A model generated the notes under the pieces. The model had not been told where the DNA came from. It ran no database searches and saw nothing but the letters and a program-made list of their open reading frames with translations. From Salinibacterium sp. ZJ450 (lineage in GTDB: Bacteria; Actinomycetota; Actinomycetes; Actinomycetales; Microbacteriaceae), in assembly GCF_011751885.2 (NCBI RefSeq), contig NZ_CP061771.1:124001-188000 (forward strand): DNA of 64,000 bases, read 5' to 3'. Position 1 is the first letter of the stretch. Every line of letters starts with the position of its first letter. Of the stretch, positions 17,388-25,927 are shown in pieces. The position numbers were made by a program, and so were the translations under genes.

Positions 17388-18605
17388 GTGCCCATTGCCG
17401 CCTCCCACCAGCGCACGAGTCGACGCAGCTTGATTCCCGCATTCACCGTGGCTGTCGTCCTCATCGTCATTGTCTTCATTCAGGCGGCAGTGTCGTCCGT
17501 TCCGCGGTCGAGCGTCGCGGTGCCGGTGTTTCCTCGGCAGGTCGCCCCCTATTCGTGGTGGACGGCGATGCATTCCTCGTCGTCGGTCGACGTGGCGACC
17601 ATGGTGTACCAGAACGGGGCGGGAGTCGAGTTTGGCGACGTCCCGCAAGCGGTTGTCCTCGGGGCCGATGGAACCGCCTATCGCCGGCTGGATGCGGCCG
17701 AGTCGCTCAAAATCTGGGAGGACCAGGGCGATCCTGCTGCGAGCGTCTTGTCTGCAGACGGCAAGTTCGTCGTGGTCGGCAAGGCGGCGCGCGGAGGCGG
17801 CGTCGACGTGACGAGGCTGCGCGACAACCACCGACAATCCATCCTCGTGGGCGACGGGCTCAGCACCATCCCGGTCAGCATCGGGGCCGACGGCAGGCTT
17901 GTGCTCATCCTCACCAGTGAGAGCAGCCTTTCGCCGCCGCATGACCTGAACTTTAGGTTGCACGGAGCTCTCTCACTCCTGGACTTGAAGACGGGCACGG
18001 TACGTAAGTACGCCGACCTCACCGATGTGAACGCGGCGGCGCTCTCTCCCGACGGCACCTCGATCGTCGCCGACACCGCGGCCGGCCTCGTCGTGGTGGA
18101 TGCGGTCACGGGAAAGGTCACAGACACCCGCTTGTCGCCGGCAGGTGAGCTGGATGGCGACGCGTGGTCGCCCGACGGACGCCGCTTCGCGCTGCTGAGC
18201 GGGGAGATCCTGCGAATCGTCACCGTCACGGCTACTGAGTTTGTCGAGGAGAAGGTGACTCTGCCCGGTGTTGTGTCAGGGTCGGCGATCGGATGGCGCG
18301 ATGCAAGCACGGTGCTCGTGCACACGCGGGCCGCGGGTGACTCGAACGAGTCGAAGTTCTCCTGGGTCGATGTGGAGTCGGGTGCACGGAAACCGTTCGC
18401 CTCGTACGCCCCGGACTTCACTGGCGCCTCCCTGATCGCCCCGGACGTCGCCCGGGACCTCTTGCCGCTCTGGCGGGTGGATGACCGGCAGGCTGACCGC
18501 GGGGCGCCGCCCGTGTTGCTGACGATTCCGCTCGCTGTGCTGCTCGGTCTCGTCGTTTGGGTTGCCACCCCGCGGCGGTGGAAACCGCGGAGGACTCGCG
18601 GTTAG
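17388..18605 (+). CDS. Membrane-anchored beta-propeller-like protein of unknown function
   Basis: I do not recognise a characterised family. A basic N-terminus precedes a membrane segment at about residues 14-34. The long outer part has repeating strand motifs such as SADGKFVVVGK, GADGRLVLIL, LSPDGTSIVADT and WSPDGRRFALLSG, the SPDG pattern of WD40/PD40-type propellers. A second hydrophobic segment lies near the C-terminus (LLTIPLAVLLGLVVWVATP), followed by basic residues. It may be a surface sensor or scaffold with both ends inside the cell. GTG 17388 is chosen because GAGGAG lies just upstream and it follows the tRNA terminator. Confidence 0.72.
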   Translation: MPIAASHQRTSRRSLIPAFTVAVVLIVIVFIQAAVSSVPRSSVAVPVFPRQVAPYSWWTAMHSSSSVDVATMVYQNGAGVEFGDVPQAVVLGADGTAYRRLDAAESLKIWEDQGDPAASVLSADGKFVVVGKAARGGGVDVTRLRDNHRQSILVGDGLSTIPVSIGADGRLVLILTSESSLSPPHDLNFRLHGALSLLDLKTGTVRKYADLTDVNAAALSPDGTSIVADTAAGLVVVDAVTGKVTDTRLSPAGELDGDAWSPDGRRFALLSGEILRIVTVTATEFVEEKVTLPGVVSGSAIGWRDASTVLVHTRAAGDSNESKFSWVDVESGARKPFASYAPDFTGASLIAPDVARDLLPLWRVDDRQADRGAPPVLLTIPLAVLLGLVVWVATPRRWKPRRTRG

Positions 18606-18740
18606 TGCAATTCGCCTGACTCTTCTTCTTCGAGTAAATTCGGGCATTCCTTCGCGCAGTTTGCCCTGAATATTGCTGTCTTCTTTCCTTAACGTGGACT
18701 TATCGTTCCGAGGGAGGCAGACATCAACACCGCGACTGCT

Positions 18741-19568
18741 TTGTCGGATCCGAGCGCATCGCTGGTGCGTGCGGCCTATTTCGTCTCAGACAGCACGGGC
18801 ATCACCGCCGAGACTCTGGGCAGCGCCCTGCTCGCGAACTTCCCCGGGGTGGTGTTCCAGCGCCACACGATTCCGTTCGTTGACACGCCGGCGGGCGCCC
18901 GCAACGTGGTCGGCGACATCCAGAAATCGGCGACCCAGGGGTCCGTGCCCCTCGTGTTCGCGACGGTGAAGTCCGCGGCGATTCTGCAGGAGTTCCAGAC
19001 ATCCGGCGCCGTGGTCATCGACCTTCTCGGCGGACACCTCCGCGAGCTCGAAGACGCGCTCGGAAGTACCGCATCGGAACAGCTCGGCCAATACCACGGC
19101 GTCGGCGACATGGAGCGGTACTTCGCCCGCATGCGAGCAGTCGAGTACGCGATCGAGCACGATGACGGCCAGAGCATGCGCGCGCTCGACATCGCTGACG
19201 TCATCATCATCGGCCCTTCGCGATGCGGCAAGACGCCGACAACGATGTACCTGGCGCTGCAGTACGGACTCCTTGTCGCGAACTACCCGTTGACGGACGA
19301 TGACTTCCCCTCCGACGGGCTGCCTGCGCCGGTCGCGCAATACGTCGACAAGTGCTTCGGATTGACGACGACTCCGCTGCGGTTGAGCCAGGTGCGACAC
19401 GAGCGCCGACCCAGTTCCACCTACTCCAGCCTTGCCCAGTGCACGCTCGAGCTTCGTCGCGCTGAAGATCTGTACCGCCGCAACCGCGTCCCGTTCCTGA
19501 ATTCATCCACAAAGTCGGTCGAGGAGATGTCGGCCGTCATCATGCAATCACTGCGTCTTCGCAGCTGA
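18741..19568 (+). CDS. ppsR: Pyruvate,water dikinase regulatory protein (DUF299 kinase/phosphorylase)
   Basis: Bifunctional enzyme that inactivates PEP synthase by ADP-dependent phosphorylation of a Thr beside the catalytic His and reactivates it by phosphorolysis. It shows the DUF299 N-terminus ([18 protein letters not shown]) and the unusual P-loop [15 protein letters not shown] near residue 155, then [15 protein letters not shown]. It lies 47 nt before ppsA, whose product is its target. The start is uncertain: TTG 18741 is 23 nt from the ribosome site GGGAGG (18712-18717), whereas an in-frame ATC at 18723 lies 5 nt after it, so a rare ATC start (281 aa) is possible. Confidence 0.9.
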   Translation: MSDPSASLVRAAYFVSDSTGITAETLGSALLANFPGVVFQRHTIPFVDTPAGARNVVGDIQKSATQGSVPLVFATVKSAAILQEFQTSGAVVIDLLGGHLRELEDALGSTASEQLGQYHGVGDMERYFARMRAVEYAIEHDDGQSMRALDIADVIIIGPSRCGKTPTTMYLALQYGLLVANYPLTDDDFPSDGLPAPVAQYVDKCFGLTTTPLRLSQVRHERRPSSTYSSLAQCTLELRRAEDLYRRNRVPFLNSSTKSVEEMSAVIMQSLRLRS

Positions 19569-19615
19569 TCGACCACTCACGCCTTGCGCACCGCACCAAT
19601 AGATCAGGAGATCTC

Positions 19616-22006
19616 ATGACCAACATTCTCTGGTTCACAGAAATCGGTATGGCTGACGTGGCTCAGGTGGGTGGCAAGAACGCCTCCCTCGGCGAGATGG
19701 TCTCCAATCTTTCGGATGCCGGGGTGAGCGTTCCGGGCGGGTACGCGACGACCGCGGACGCGTACCGAGAGTTCCTCGCCGTGGACGGACTGTACGACCG
19801 CATCCGAACGACGGTGGAGGCGCTGGATGTCGCGGACGTTGCCGAGCTCGCTCGCGTGGGCGCGACCGTGCGGGGGTGGATCGAGCAGCAGCCGCTCCCG
19901 GCACAGTTCGAGGCCGACATCCGCGCTGCCTACAAGACCCTGGTCGACAACGATCCGCAGCCGGAGTCTGTCTCGTGGGCCGTGCGATCCAGCGCGACCG
20001 CGGAGGACCTTCCGGATGCCTCGTTCGCAGGACAGCAGGAGACGTTCCTCAATATCAGCGGAATCGAGAACATCCTCGCGGCGGTGCGCAGCGTGTTCGC
20101 CTCGCTCTACAACGACCGCGCGATCGCCTACCGGGTGCACCACGGCTTCGACCACCATGACGTGGCGCTGTCTGCGGGAATCCAACGGATGGTGCGGTCC
20201 GACGTCGGGGCTTCCGGCGTGCTGTTCACCGTCGACACCGAGTCCGGATTCGACCGGGCGGTGTTCATCACCAGCTCGTACGGGCTCGGTGAAGCGGTCG
20301 TGCAAGGCGCAGTGAATCCCGACGAGTTCTACGCCTACAAGCCGGCTTTGCGTGAGGGGCGGCCCGCGATCCTGAAGAGGTCGATCGGGGAGAAAGCCGT
20401 GAAAATGGTCTACGCCGATGAAACGCATGCCGGCGGCAGCACGGTCTTCACCGACGTGCCACTCGCGGATCGCGCGCAGTTCAGCATCGCCGACGCCGAC
20501 GTGGAAGAGCTCGGTCGGCAGGCGCTGATCATCGAGGATCACTACGGCCGGCCCATGGACATTGAATGGGGCAAGGACGGGATCGACGGACGCCTCTACA
20601 TCCTGCAGGCGCGCCCGGAGACCGTCGTCTCCCGCACCGACGGCAACGAGACCCGTCGATTCGTACTCGAGGACGTGAGCACGGTAATCACCACCGGCCG
20701 TGCGATCGGGCAGAAAATCGGCGCCGGCCCGGTGCGAGTGATGACATCGCTCGCGCAGATGGACACATTCCAGCCGGGCGACGTGCTGGTGGCCGACATG
20801 ACCGACCCGGATTGGGAACCGATCATGAAGCTGGCATCCGCGATCGTCACGAACCGCGGGGGTCGCACCTGCCACGCCGCGATCATCGCGCGGGAACTCG
20901 GCATCCCCGCCGTCGTCGGCACTGGTGATGCGACGATCGTGCTGCAGGACGGCCGTGACGTCACCGTGTCCTGCGCGGATGGCGACACCGGCTTCGTGTA
21001 CGAGGGCATCCTCGGCTTCGAAGAGGTCATCACCCGCCTCGATGAGATGCCCGAAAGCCCCACGAAGATCATGCTCAACGTGGGAACCCCCGACCAGGCA
21101 TTCGCGTTCTCGAAGCTTCCCAACCGGGGCGTCGGTCTCGCCCGCCTCGAGTTCATCATCAACCGGCAGATCGGCATTCACCCCCGAGCACTGCTGGACT
21201 TCGAGACGCTGCCCACCGACCTGCATGATGAGATCGCGGAGCGTATCACCGCCTACCCGTCACCGCGCGACTACTTCGTGCAGCGCGTCGCCGAGGGCGT
21301 GTCGATGATCGCCGCGGCCTTCGCACCGGAGCCGGTGATCGTGCGGCTCTCGGACTTCAAGTCCAACGAGTACGCCAACCTCATCGGCGGCGAGACGTAC
21401 GAACCCGACGAGGAGAACCCGATGCTCGGGTACCGCGGGGCGTCTCGGTACATCTCAGAGGACTTCCGGGAGTGCTTCGATATGGAGTGCGAGGCTCTGA
21501 AATTCGTGCGGGATGAGATGGGACTCACCAACGTCGAGATCATGGTGCCGTTCGTTCGAACCGTCGGCGAAGCGCGCGCGGTCATCGAGCTACTCGGCGA
21601 GAACGGACTCCATCGCGGCGAGAACGGGTTGCGCGTCATCATGATGTGCGAGCTGCCCTCCAATGCCGTCCTCGCGGACGAGTTCCTCGAGTACTTCGAC
21701 GGCTTCTCGATCGGCTCCAACGACATGACCCAGCTCACCCTCGGGCTCGATCGCGACTCGGGCCTGGTCGCCGCAACCTTCGACGAACGCGACCCCGCAG
21801 TGCTCCGCATGCTGTCGATGGCCATCGAAGCGTGCCTTCGCGCCGGCAAGTACGTCGGAATCTGCGGACAGGGGCCCAGCGACCACCCAGACCTCGCCGA
21901 ATGGCTCGTGGAGCAGGGGATCGAGTCCATGTCGCTGAACCCCGACACCGTCGTGGAAACCTGGCTGAGGCTCGCCGAACGAAGCGTGGCCCTCGCAAAG
22001 TCGTGA
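19616..22006 (+). CDS. ppsA: Phosphoenolpyruvate synthase (pyruvate,water dikinase)
   Basis: Converts pyruvate, ATP and water to PEP, AMP and phosphate (EC 2.7.9.2), the entry to gluconeogenesis from pyruvate or lactate. The 796-aa length is normal. The N-terminal ATP-grasp part includes [10 protein letters not shown] and [21 protein letters not shown]. The swivelling domain carries [17 protein letters not shown] with catalytic His420 and the regulatory Thr418 two residues before it. The C-terminal PEP/pyruvate barrel ends with [16 protein letters not shown] and [20 protein letters not shown] precedes the ATG. Directly behind its regulator PpsR. Confidence 0.96.
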   Translation: MTNILWFTEIGMADVAQVGGKNASLGEMVSNLSDAGVSVPGGYATTADAYREFLAVDGLYDRIRTTVEALDVADVAELARVGATVRGWIEQQPLPAQFEADIRAAYKTLVDNDPQPESVSWAVRSSATAEDLPDASFAGQQETFLNISGIENILAAVRSVFASLYNDRAIAYRVHHGFDHHDVALSAGIQRMVRSDVGASGVLFTVDTESGFDRAVFITSSYGLGEAVVQGAVNPDEFYAYKPALREGRPAILKRSIGEKAVKMVYADETHAGGSTVFTDVPLADRAQFSIADADVEELGRQALIIEDHYGRPMDIEWGKDGIDGRLYILQARPETVVSRTDGNETRRFVLEDVSTVITTGRAIGQKIGAGPVRVMTSLAQMDTFQPGDVLVADMTDPDWEPIMKLASAIVTNRGGRTCHAAIIARELGIPAVVGTGDATIVLQDGRDVTVSCADGDTGFVYEGILGFEEVITRLDEMPESPTKIMLNVGTPDQAFAFSKLPNRGVGLARLEFIINRQIGIHPRALLDFETLPTDLHDEIAERITAYPSPRDYFVQRVAEGVSMIAAAFAPEPVIVRLSDFKSNEYANLIGGETYEPDEENPMLGYRGASRYISEDFRECFDMECEALKFVRDEMGLTNVEIMVPFVRTVGEARAVIELLGENGLHRGENGLRVIMMCELPSNAVLADEFLEYFDGFSIGSNDMTQLTLGLDRDSGLVAATFDERDPAVLRMLSMAIEACLRAGKYVGICGQGPSDHPDLAEWLVEQGIESMSLNPDTVVETWLRLAERSVALAKS

Positions 22007-22037
22007 GAGAGTGGGGCGCTGAAACGAAGGATCCCGT

Positions 22038-22478
22038 ATGCCGCTGTCTGGCGAATATGGCCCGGGCACGTCGAAGTGGGCCCGCGAGCAGGCCGAGCTG
22101 ATCGAGTCATCCGGCGGCACCAGAGGACTGACGCTGGGTGGTCGCCCGGTGGTGCTGCTGACGACTCTCGGCGCGATCAGCGGCAAACTGCGCAAGACGG
22201 TGCTGATGCGGGTGGAGCACGACGGCCAGTACGCCGTCGTCGGGTCGAAGGGTGGGGGAGCGAAGCATCCGAAGTGGGTGTTCAATGTGCGCGCGAATCC
22301 GCTGGTCGAACTGCAGGACGGCCGCATCAGGCGCGACTACACCGCTCACGAGACTGAGGGCGAGGAGCGCGACCTGTGGTGGCAGCGCGCGGTTGAGGCG
22401 TTTCCGACGTATGCGAGCTACCAGCTGAAGACGAAACGGCTGATCCCGGTGTTCGTGCTCATGCCGGTCGAGGGCTGA
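22038..22478 (+). CDS. Nitroreductase-family deazaflavin (F420)-dependent oxidoreductase, copy 1
   Basis: A 146-aa split-barrel protein of the Ddn family, which binds F420H2 and reduces nitroimidazoles, quinones or similar acceptors. Family features are [51 protein letters not shown] and [27 protein letters not shown] ribosome site precedes the ATG. The product is a clear paralogue of the protein at 29874-30311 (same MPLSGEY start, most residues shared), so the two are an old tandem duplication now separated by the island. Confidence 0.88.
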   Translation: MPLSGEYGPGTSKWAREQAELIESSGGTRGLTLGGRPVVLLTTLGAISGKLRKTVLMRVEHDGQYAVVGSKGGGAKHPKWVFNVRANPLVELQDGRIRRDYTAHETEGEERDLWWQRAVEAFPTYASYQLKTKRLIPVFVLMPVEG

Positions 22479-22504
22479 CCCGAGCCTGGCCAATCGGCCC
22501 TTCC

Positions 22505-22849
22505 TCATTTCTCCTTCCGTCCCCACGGGTTCGGCGCGAAGCCGTTCGGCCCGTGGGACGCGATGAACACCCGATGGGCGGCCTCGCACGCGGCACGGAG
22601 CGTGCGGTAGTACCCGATTAGCTGGCGGTCTTCCGCTGCCGGCGCCCAGGTCACCGCCCGGTATCCCGCCTCATCGCCGATGCGGATGAGCTTGACGATG
22701 GCGTATGGACCGTGGCCGTCGCCGACCATCTGCCACTGGCCGGGCTCGGTCTCGACGGCGGCCAGGATGGGATGCCAGTTCGGCGTGGGGTTCTTCGCGG
22801 CTCGAGCGCGCGCGTCGACGGCATCCTGCCGACTGTGTTGCATGGCCAT
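22505..22849 (-). CDS. Small hypothetical protein
   Basis: A 114-aa protein that I do not recognise. ATG 22849 is chosen because AGGAG lies 5 nt upstream; the open frame runs further to 22960 without another good site. It begins MAMQHSRQDAVDARARAAKN and contains an aromatic central part (PNWHPILAAVETEPGQWQMVGDG and AIVKLIRIGDEAGYRAVTWAP), then a helical stretch and a basic end. Codon use resembles the core genome, so it is probably native and not part of the island, which begins to its right. Confidence 0.62.
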   Translation of the reverse strand: MAMQHSRQDAVDARARAAKNPTPNWHPILAAVETEPGQWQMVGDGHGPYAIVKLIRIGDEAGYRAVTWAPAAEDRQLIGYYRTLRAACEAAHRVFIASHGPNGFAPNPWGRKEK

Positions 22850-22979
22850 TGGTGCTCCTGCGGTGCTGGAGCAGCCCGGCCGCTGCACTGCAATTCTACG
22901 AGCGCGCAGTGCTTCATCCTCCGAGGCAACCCGAAGTCCCGGAGGATGAAGCCAGCGCACCGCGGTCCAGGGGGAGAGG

Positions 22980-23147
22980 TCCTACCCAGACAGCTCTCGA
23001 ACGCGCGGTGCCGTCATCACTATCGGCTGGCTTCCGTGAACCGTAAGGGACGGAGCGAACTGCTCAGCCAGCTGCCGCCGCTACAGTGGACAAGATTCTG
23101 AACGAAGGATGCCTCCATGCCGCTGTCCGGCGAATACGCCCCCAGTA
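22980..23147. repeat. Left direct repeat flanking the defence island
   Basis: 168 bp that match 29738-29904 almost base for base; the only difference I find is one extra base (GCTGCCGCCG here against GCTGCCCCG). Weaker similarity continues some 35 bases to the left of each copy. It holds the promoter region and first 31 bases of a nitroreductase-family gene, whose intact copy follows the right repeat. Confidence 0.93.
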
Positions 23148-23161
23148 GAGGAGCATCGTGA
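23117..23161 (+). pseudogene. 5' fragment of nitroreductase-family gene left by island insertion
   Basis: ATG CCG CTG TCC GGC GAA TAC GCC CCC AGT repeats the start of the gene at 29874 and is then replaced by unrelated sequence that reaches TGA after five more codons. It is the cut end of the target gene, or the copy brought by the element. Confidence 0.85.
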
Positions 23162-23219
23162 AGTCGCGAATAACAGCCGACATCTCGAACGTATGCAGTG
23201 ACCAACGAACCGCAGGAAG

Positions 23220-23276
23220 TGTCGGCTTCGAGCCGACAGGATGAGGCCTCGACCCGAGGGCTCGCAGCTAGCGAGT
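23220..23276. terminator. Hairpin cluster downstream of the SIR2 gene
   Basis: TGTCGGCT-TCG-AGCCGACA (23220-23238) is a perfect 8-bp hairpin, and CTCGC-AGCTA-GCGAG (23261-23275) a second. They lie 40-95 nt after the stop of the minus-strand operon. Neither is followed by a T run, so factor-dependent termination or another role is as likely. Confidence 0.4.
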
Positions 23277-23315
23277 GACACTCACGTTGACGGTATGCAG
23301 AATTCGGTCGCAGCG

Positions 23316-24908
23316 TCAGTTCCAGTAGCCTGCCAACGATTCCAAGAACGCATCGGCCGTCTCCGTAATGAGATGGTCTTGGATGTCAGAGAAGCCCGGC
23401 CGAACGGCCCACACCTGATGACGTGTGTGGGCGATTTCCTGAACAGTCTCGATGAGATGAGGCATGACCCAAAATTCCTGCGTGGACTGCATAAACCCGG
23501 GTGACTTGAAATGTGGAAGCAGGTCAAGGTCTCTCATGCTCGCGCCTATATAGACCCACGGGCGAGGCGACGTTGTGCCAACAAGGCCCTGCAAGAGTTG
23601 TAGCTTTCCACCGCTAACTGACTGGCCGGTGACATCGTCCGTGACAACGCAGGTGTCAAAATCCTCGATTGAGCCGTGCAGCTTGAAAACAGGGACGCTT
23701 GTCTCCGCACCAGCTAGATAGCTGTCGAGGTAAGAGAGCGCATTCTCGAAGTCGGTGTCTGACGCAAATACCTTAGTGCGTGCCTCTTGCCCATGCTCGA
23801 TTAGGCGATCGAGATTCACGGTGATCAGGATGAGCTTTCTGTCTGATTCGAGAAGCTGATGGAGGAACTGGACAGCCGGCCCCGGACTGGCGAGTACGTC
23901 AGCTTCGAGCACGCGAAGCTCTTTGAGGGTAGGCATGCTCGGATACCTCTGCTTTTCCACGCGCAGTACCCGCTCGAAAGACAGCATTCGAGAAAACTCT
24001 GCGACGTCTTGTTGGGCTTCGTTTCCGGTCAGGCTACCCGCGATAAGTTCATGGAAACGTCTCGCGAGTTCGATGCTTGACGTCTCGTCGGGCACGACTG
24101 ACGGCCCCCCCAGAAGCCGGCGGATTGCACTGTCGCGCAAGCTGTTTCCCATCGGAACACGCGACGATGCGGAGAACCCTGCGCCCAAAAACAAGACAAG
24201 AGGCGATGTGGATGCCGCGAGTTCGGCAACGCGGCTTGGAAGCGAAGACGCGGGGTGTCGTGCTAGGAGTTCGCCACCGAGATACGCAAAGTCAAAACCG
24301 AAGCCGTGCTTGCAGTGCAGCATCACATCGACTGCGTCGGCATCAGCCTCCACCACGACGAAGGCGGTTCGGAGCGACGACGTTGGCATCTCTCGCAGTT
24401 GTCCGGACGCGAGCAACCAGGCGGACCGCCGCAGCAGTCGATCCATCCCTGACTCCTTGTACCCCACGACGCTCAAGCTTGATTCCAGCATGCCCGGGGA
24501 AAGCACTGCTCGTGCGAGCTTTAGTAAGCGCTGCTCGCCGACGCTGGCCGAGGTTGGCGATGCAATCTCACTAAACGTCACGTGAAGGGTAGGTGTTGCA
24601 GTGGCATCGACAGTCAGAGTCCTCGGATTCCGCGTGCGCACGATCGAGAGGGCGGACTCGAGTCGCGCGATCACCTCGGAATTGGGCGATGGATGTTCCA
24701 GCGGCGTTGCGAGGGATACCTCGTCCGAATCGGCGAGATAAGCGTCGCCGTCGAAGGCTCGCGTCAACGCGCCTAGTGCGTCCATCACACGCGGATAGCC
24801 CGAGCTATCTGTTAGCACCATTACAACATCGATGCCATCGGCTGATCGGTGAATGTCAATACGGTTAGCGAGCGTTTGAGTGAGCTGAAATAGTGGAGAA
24901 AGTCTCAC
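23316..24908 (-). CDS. SIR2-domain protein, probable NAD-consuming effector
   Basis: A 530-aa protein. Residues ~235-500 are a SIR2-like domain: FLGAGFSASSRVPMG at 240-254 (GAGxS nucleotide loop), TVNLD at 363-367, FKLHGS at 408-413 and YIGASMRDLD at 453-462. Asn365 and His411 match the residues needed by SIR2-type NADases in defence systems such as Thoeris ThsA and DSR. The N-terminal ~230 residues match nothing I know and may bind the partner proteins. GTG 24908 overlaps the previous stop as GTGA, behind GAGGA. Last gene of the operon. Role as abortive-infection effector is inference from domain and context. Confidence 0.85.
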   Translation of the reverse strand: MRLSPLFQLTQTLANRIDIHRSADGIDVVMVLTDSSGYPRVMDALGALTRAFDGDAYLADSDEVSLATPLEHPSPNSEVIARLESALSIVRTRNPRTLTVDATATPTLHVTFSEIASPTSASVGEQRLLKLARAVLSPGMLESSLSVVGYKESGMDRLLRRSAWLLASGQLREMPTSSLRTAFVVVEADADAVDVMLHCKHGFGFDFAYLGGELLARHPASSLPSRVAELAASTSPLVLFLGAGFSASSRVPMGNSLRDSAIRRLLGGPSVVPDETSSIELARRFHELIAGSLTGNEAQQDVAEFSRMLSFERVLRVEKQRYPSMPTLKELRVLEADVLASPGPAVQFLHQLLESDRKLILITVNLDRLIEHGQEARTKVFASDTDFENALSYLDSYLAGAETSVPVFKLHGSIEDFDTCVVTDDVTGQSVSGGKLQLLQGLVGTTSPRPWVYIGASMRDLDLLPHFKSPGFMQSTQEFWVMPHLIETVQEIAHTRHQVWAVRPGFSDIQDHLITETADAFLESLAGYWN

Positions 24909-25927
24909 TCGCGGTCCTCGCGGTTGGCGAGAGCAGATGAATATGCCCTCACGAGCCTGTTGCGAATTGCCGCGGTTGTTGAAGGATTCTCGTGTAAAAG
25001 ACCGTAACGCGCCATGTCGCCCTCTTGCCTTCGGAACTGTTCGACCAGTCCGTCGAATGCAACAGCGAGTTCTTCCACGGTCGGTCGTTTGCGGTGTCCC
25101 CGTGCGAGATCGCGGGCAATCAGTTCGATCGCCGCAGTCGTACCTTCGGGATGCACGTAAATTGAAGAAGGCGAGTCTCTACTTGCCTTCGTCGTCACGA
25201 ACGAATCACCGAGTCGACGTGACACCTCGCCGATAGACCAGCCACTAATCAGGCGCGCGCCACCGGTTTTTGGCGAGCTAGTCGGGACGAGAGCGGCTGC
25301 GAACCTCTCTACTGGTGCGAAGAAGGTGAGGTCTATGAGATTGCGCAATTTCTGATGCGAAGCGCCGTAGCGCTGCACCGCGTTCTCTGGCGACGTGTTG
25401 TTGTTTACCAGCATCGCCAGGAGGACGCCTGCTGCACGCACTTGCAACGGCTTGTCTTCTCCGTTCAGCAGTGACACAACGCCAACAATTCGGTGCCGTG
25501 ACCACTCACGGTAGAGATCGTAAAGGCAGGAAGCAGCATTCAAGGCATGCGCGGTTGTCAGAACATCGAAGTCGTTCCGTGGGTCGTCGAGTGCGGCGCC
25601 AAGCGCATGCATTGCGGCAACACCTTCAGGAGTGAGCAGGCTGGTCTCGCTGTCGACTGCAAGGAACCAGTCGTCGGCAATGCTGGCGGGGACGGTCACA
25701 GGAGACAGTAGAGCCAGCGCGCTACGGAGGCGATGGCCCTGCGAGATCGGATTGAAGAAAGCGCCGGTCGACTTTAGATCGGCGCGAAGGCCCTCAGAAG
25801 TGCCGTACTGCTGGTGAAAAGCTGACAGGAGAAGCAAATGGAGCTGTTCAGCCTCCCCCCGGCGTATGACACTGTGCAACCCAAGACTGAGCCCTGCCGC
25901 CGCTCCATCAGTAGATTTGTTTGACAT
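24905..25927 (-). CDS. Unknown protein between ATPase and SIR2 effector
   Basis: A 340-aa soluble, mainly helical protein that I cannot assign to a family. Visible blocks are SVIRRGEAEQLHLLLLSAFHQQYG near the N-terminus, FNPISQGHRLRSALALLSPV, a middle with LQVRAAGVLLAMLVNNNTSPENAVQRYG, and a C-terminal ELAVAFDGLVEQFRRQEGDMARYGLL region ending in basic helices. The start overlaps the ATPase gene by 20 nt and the stop overlaps the SIR2 gene by 4 nt, so the three are made in concert. By position it could be the bridging (middle) component that links an SMC-like ATPase to an effector, as LmuC does in Lamassu; no motif proves this. Confidence 0.8.
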   Translation of the reverse strand: MSNKSTDGAAAGLSLGLHSVIRRGEAEQLHLLLLSAFHQQYGTSEGLRADLKSTGAFFNPISQGHRLRSALALLSPVTVPASIADDWFLAVDSETSLLTPEGVAAMHALGAALDDPRNDFDVLTTAHALNAASCLYDLYREWSRHRIVGVVSLLNGEDKPLQVRAAGVLLAMLVNNNTSPENAVQRYGASHQKLRNLIDLTFFAPVERFAAALVPTSSPKTGGARLISGWSIGEVSRRLGDSFVTTKASRDSPSSIYVHPEGTTAAIELIARDLARGHRKRPTVEELAVAFDGLVEQFRRQEGDMARYGLLHENPSTTAAIRNRLVRAYSSALANREDRE

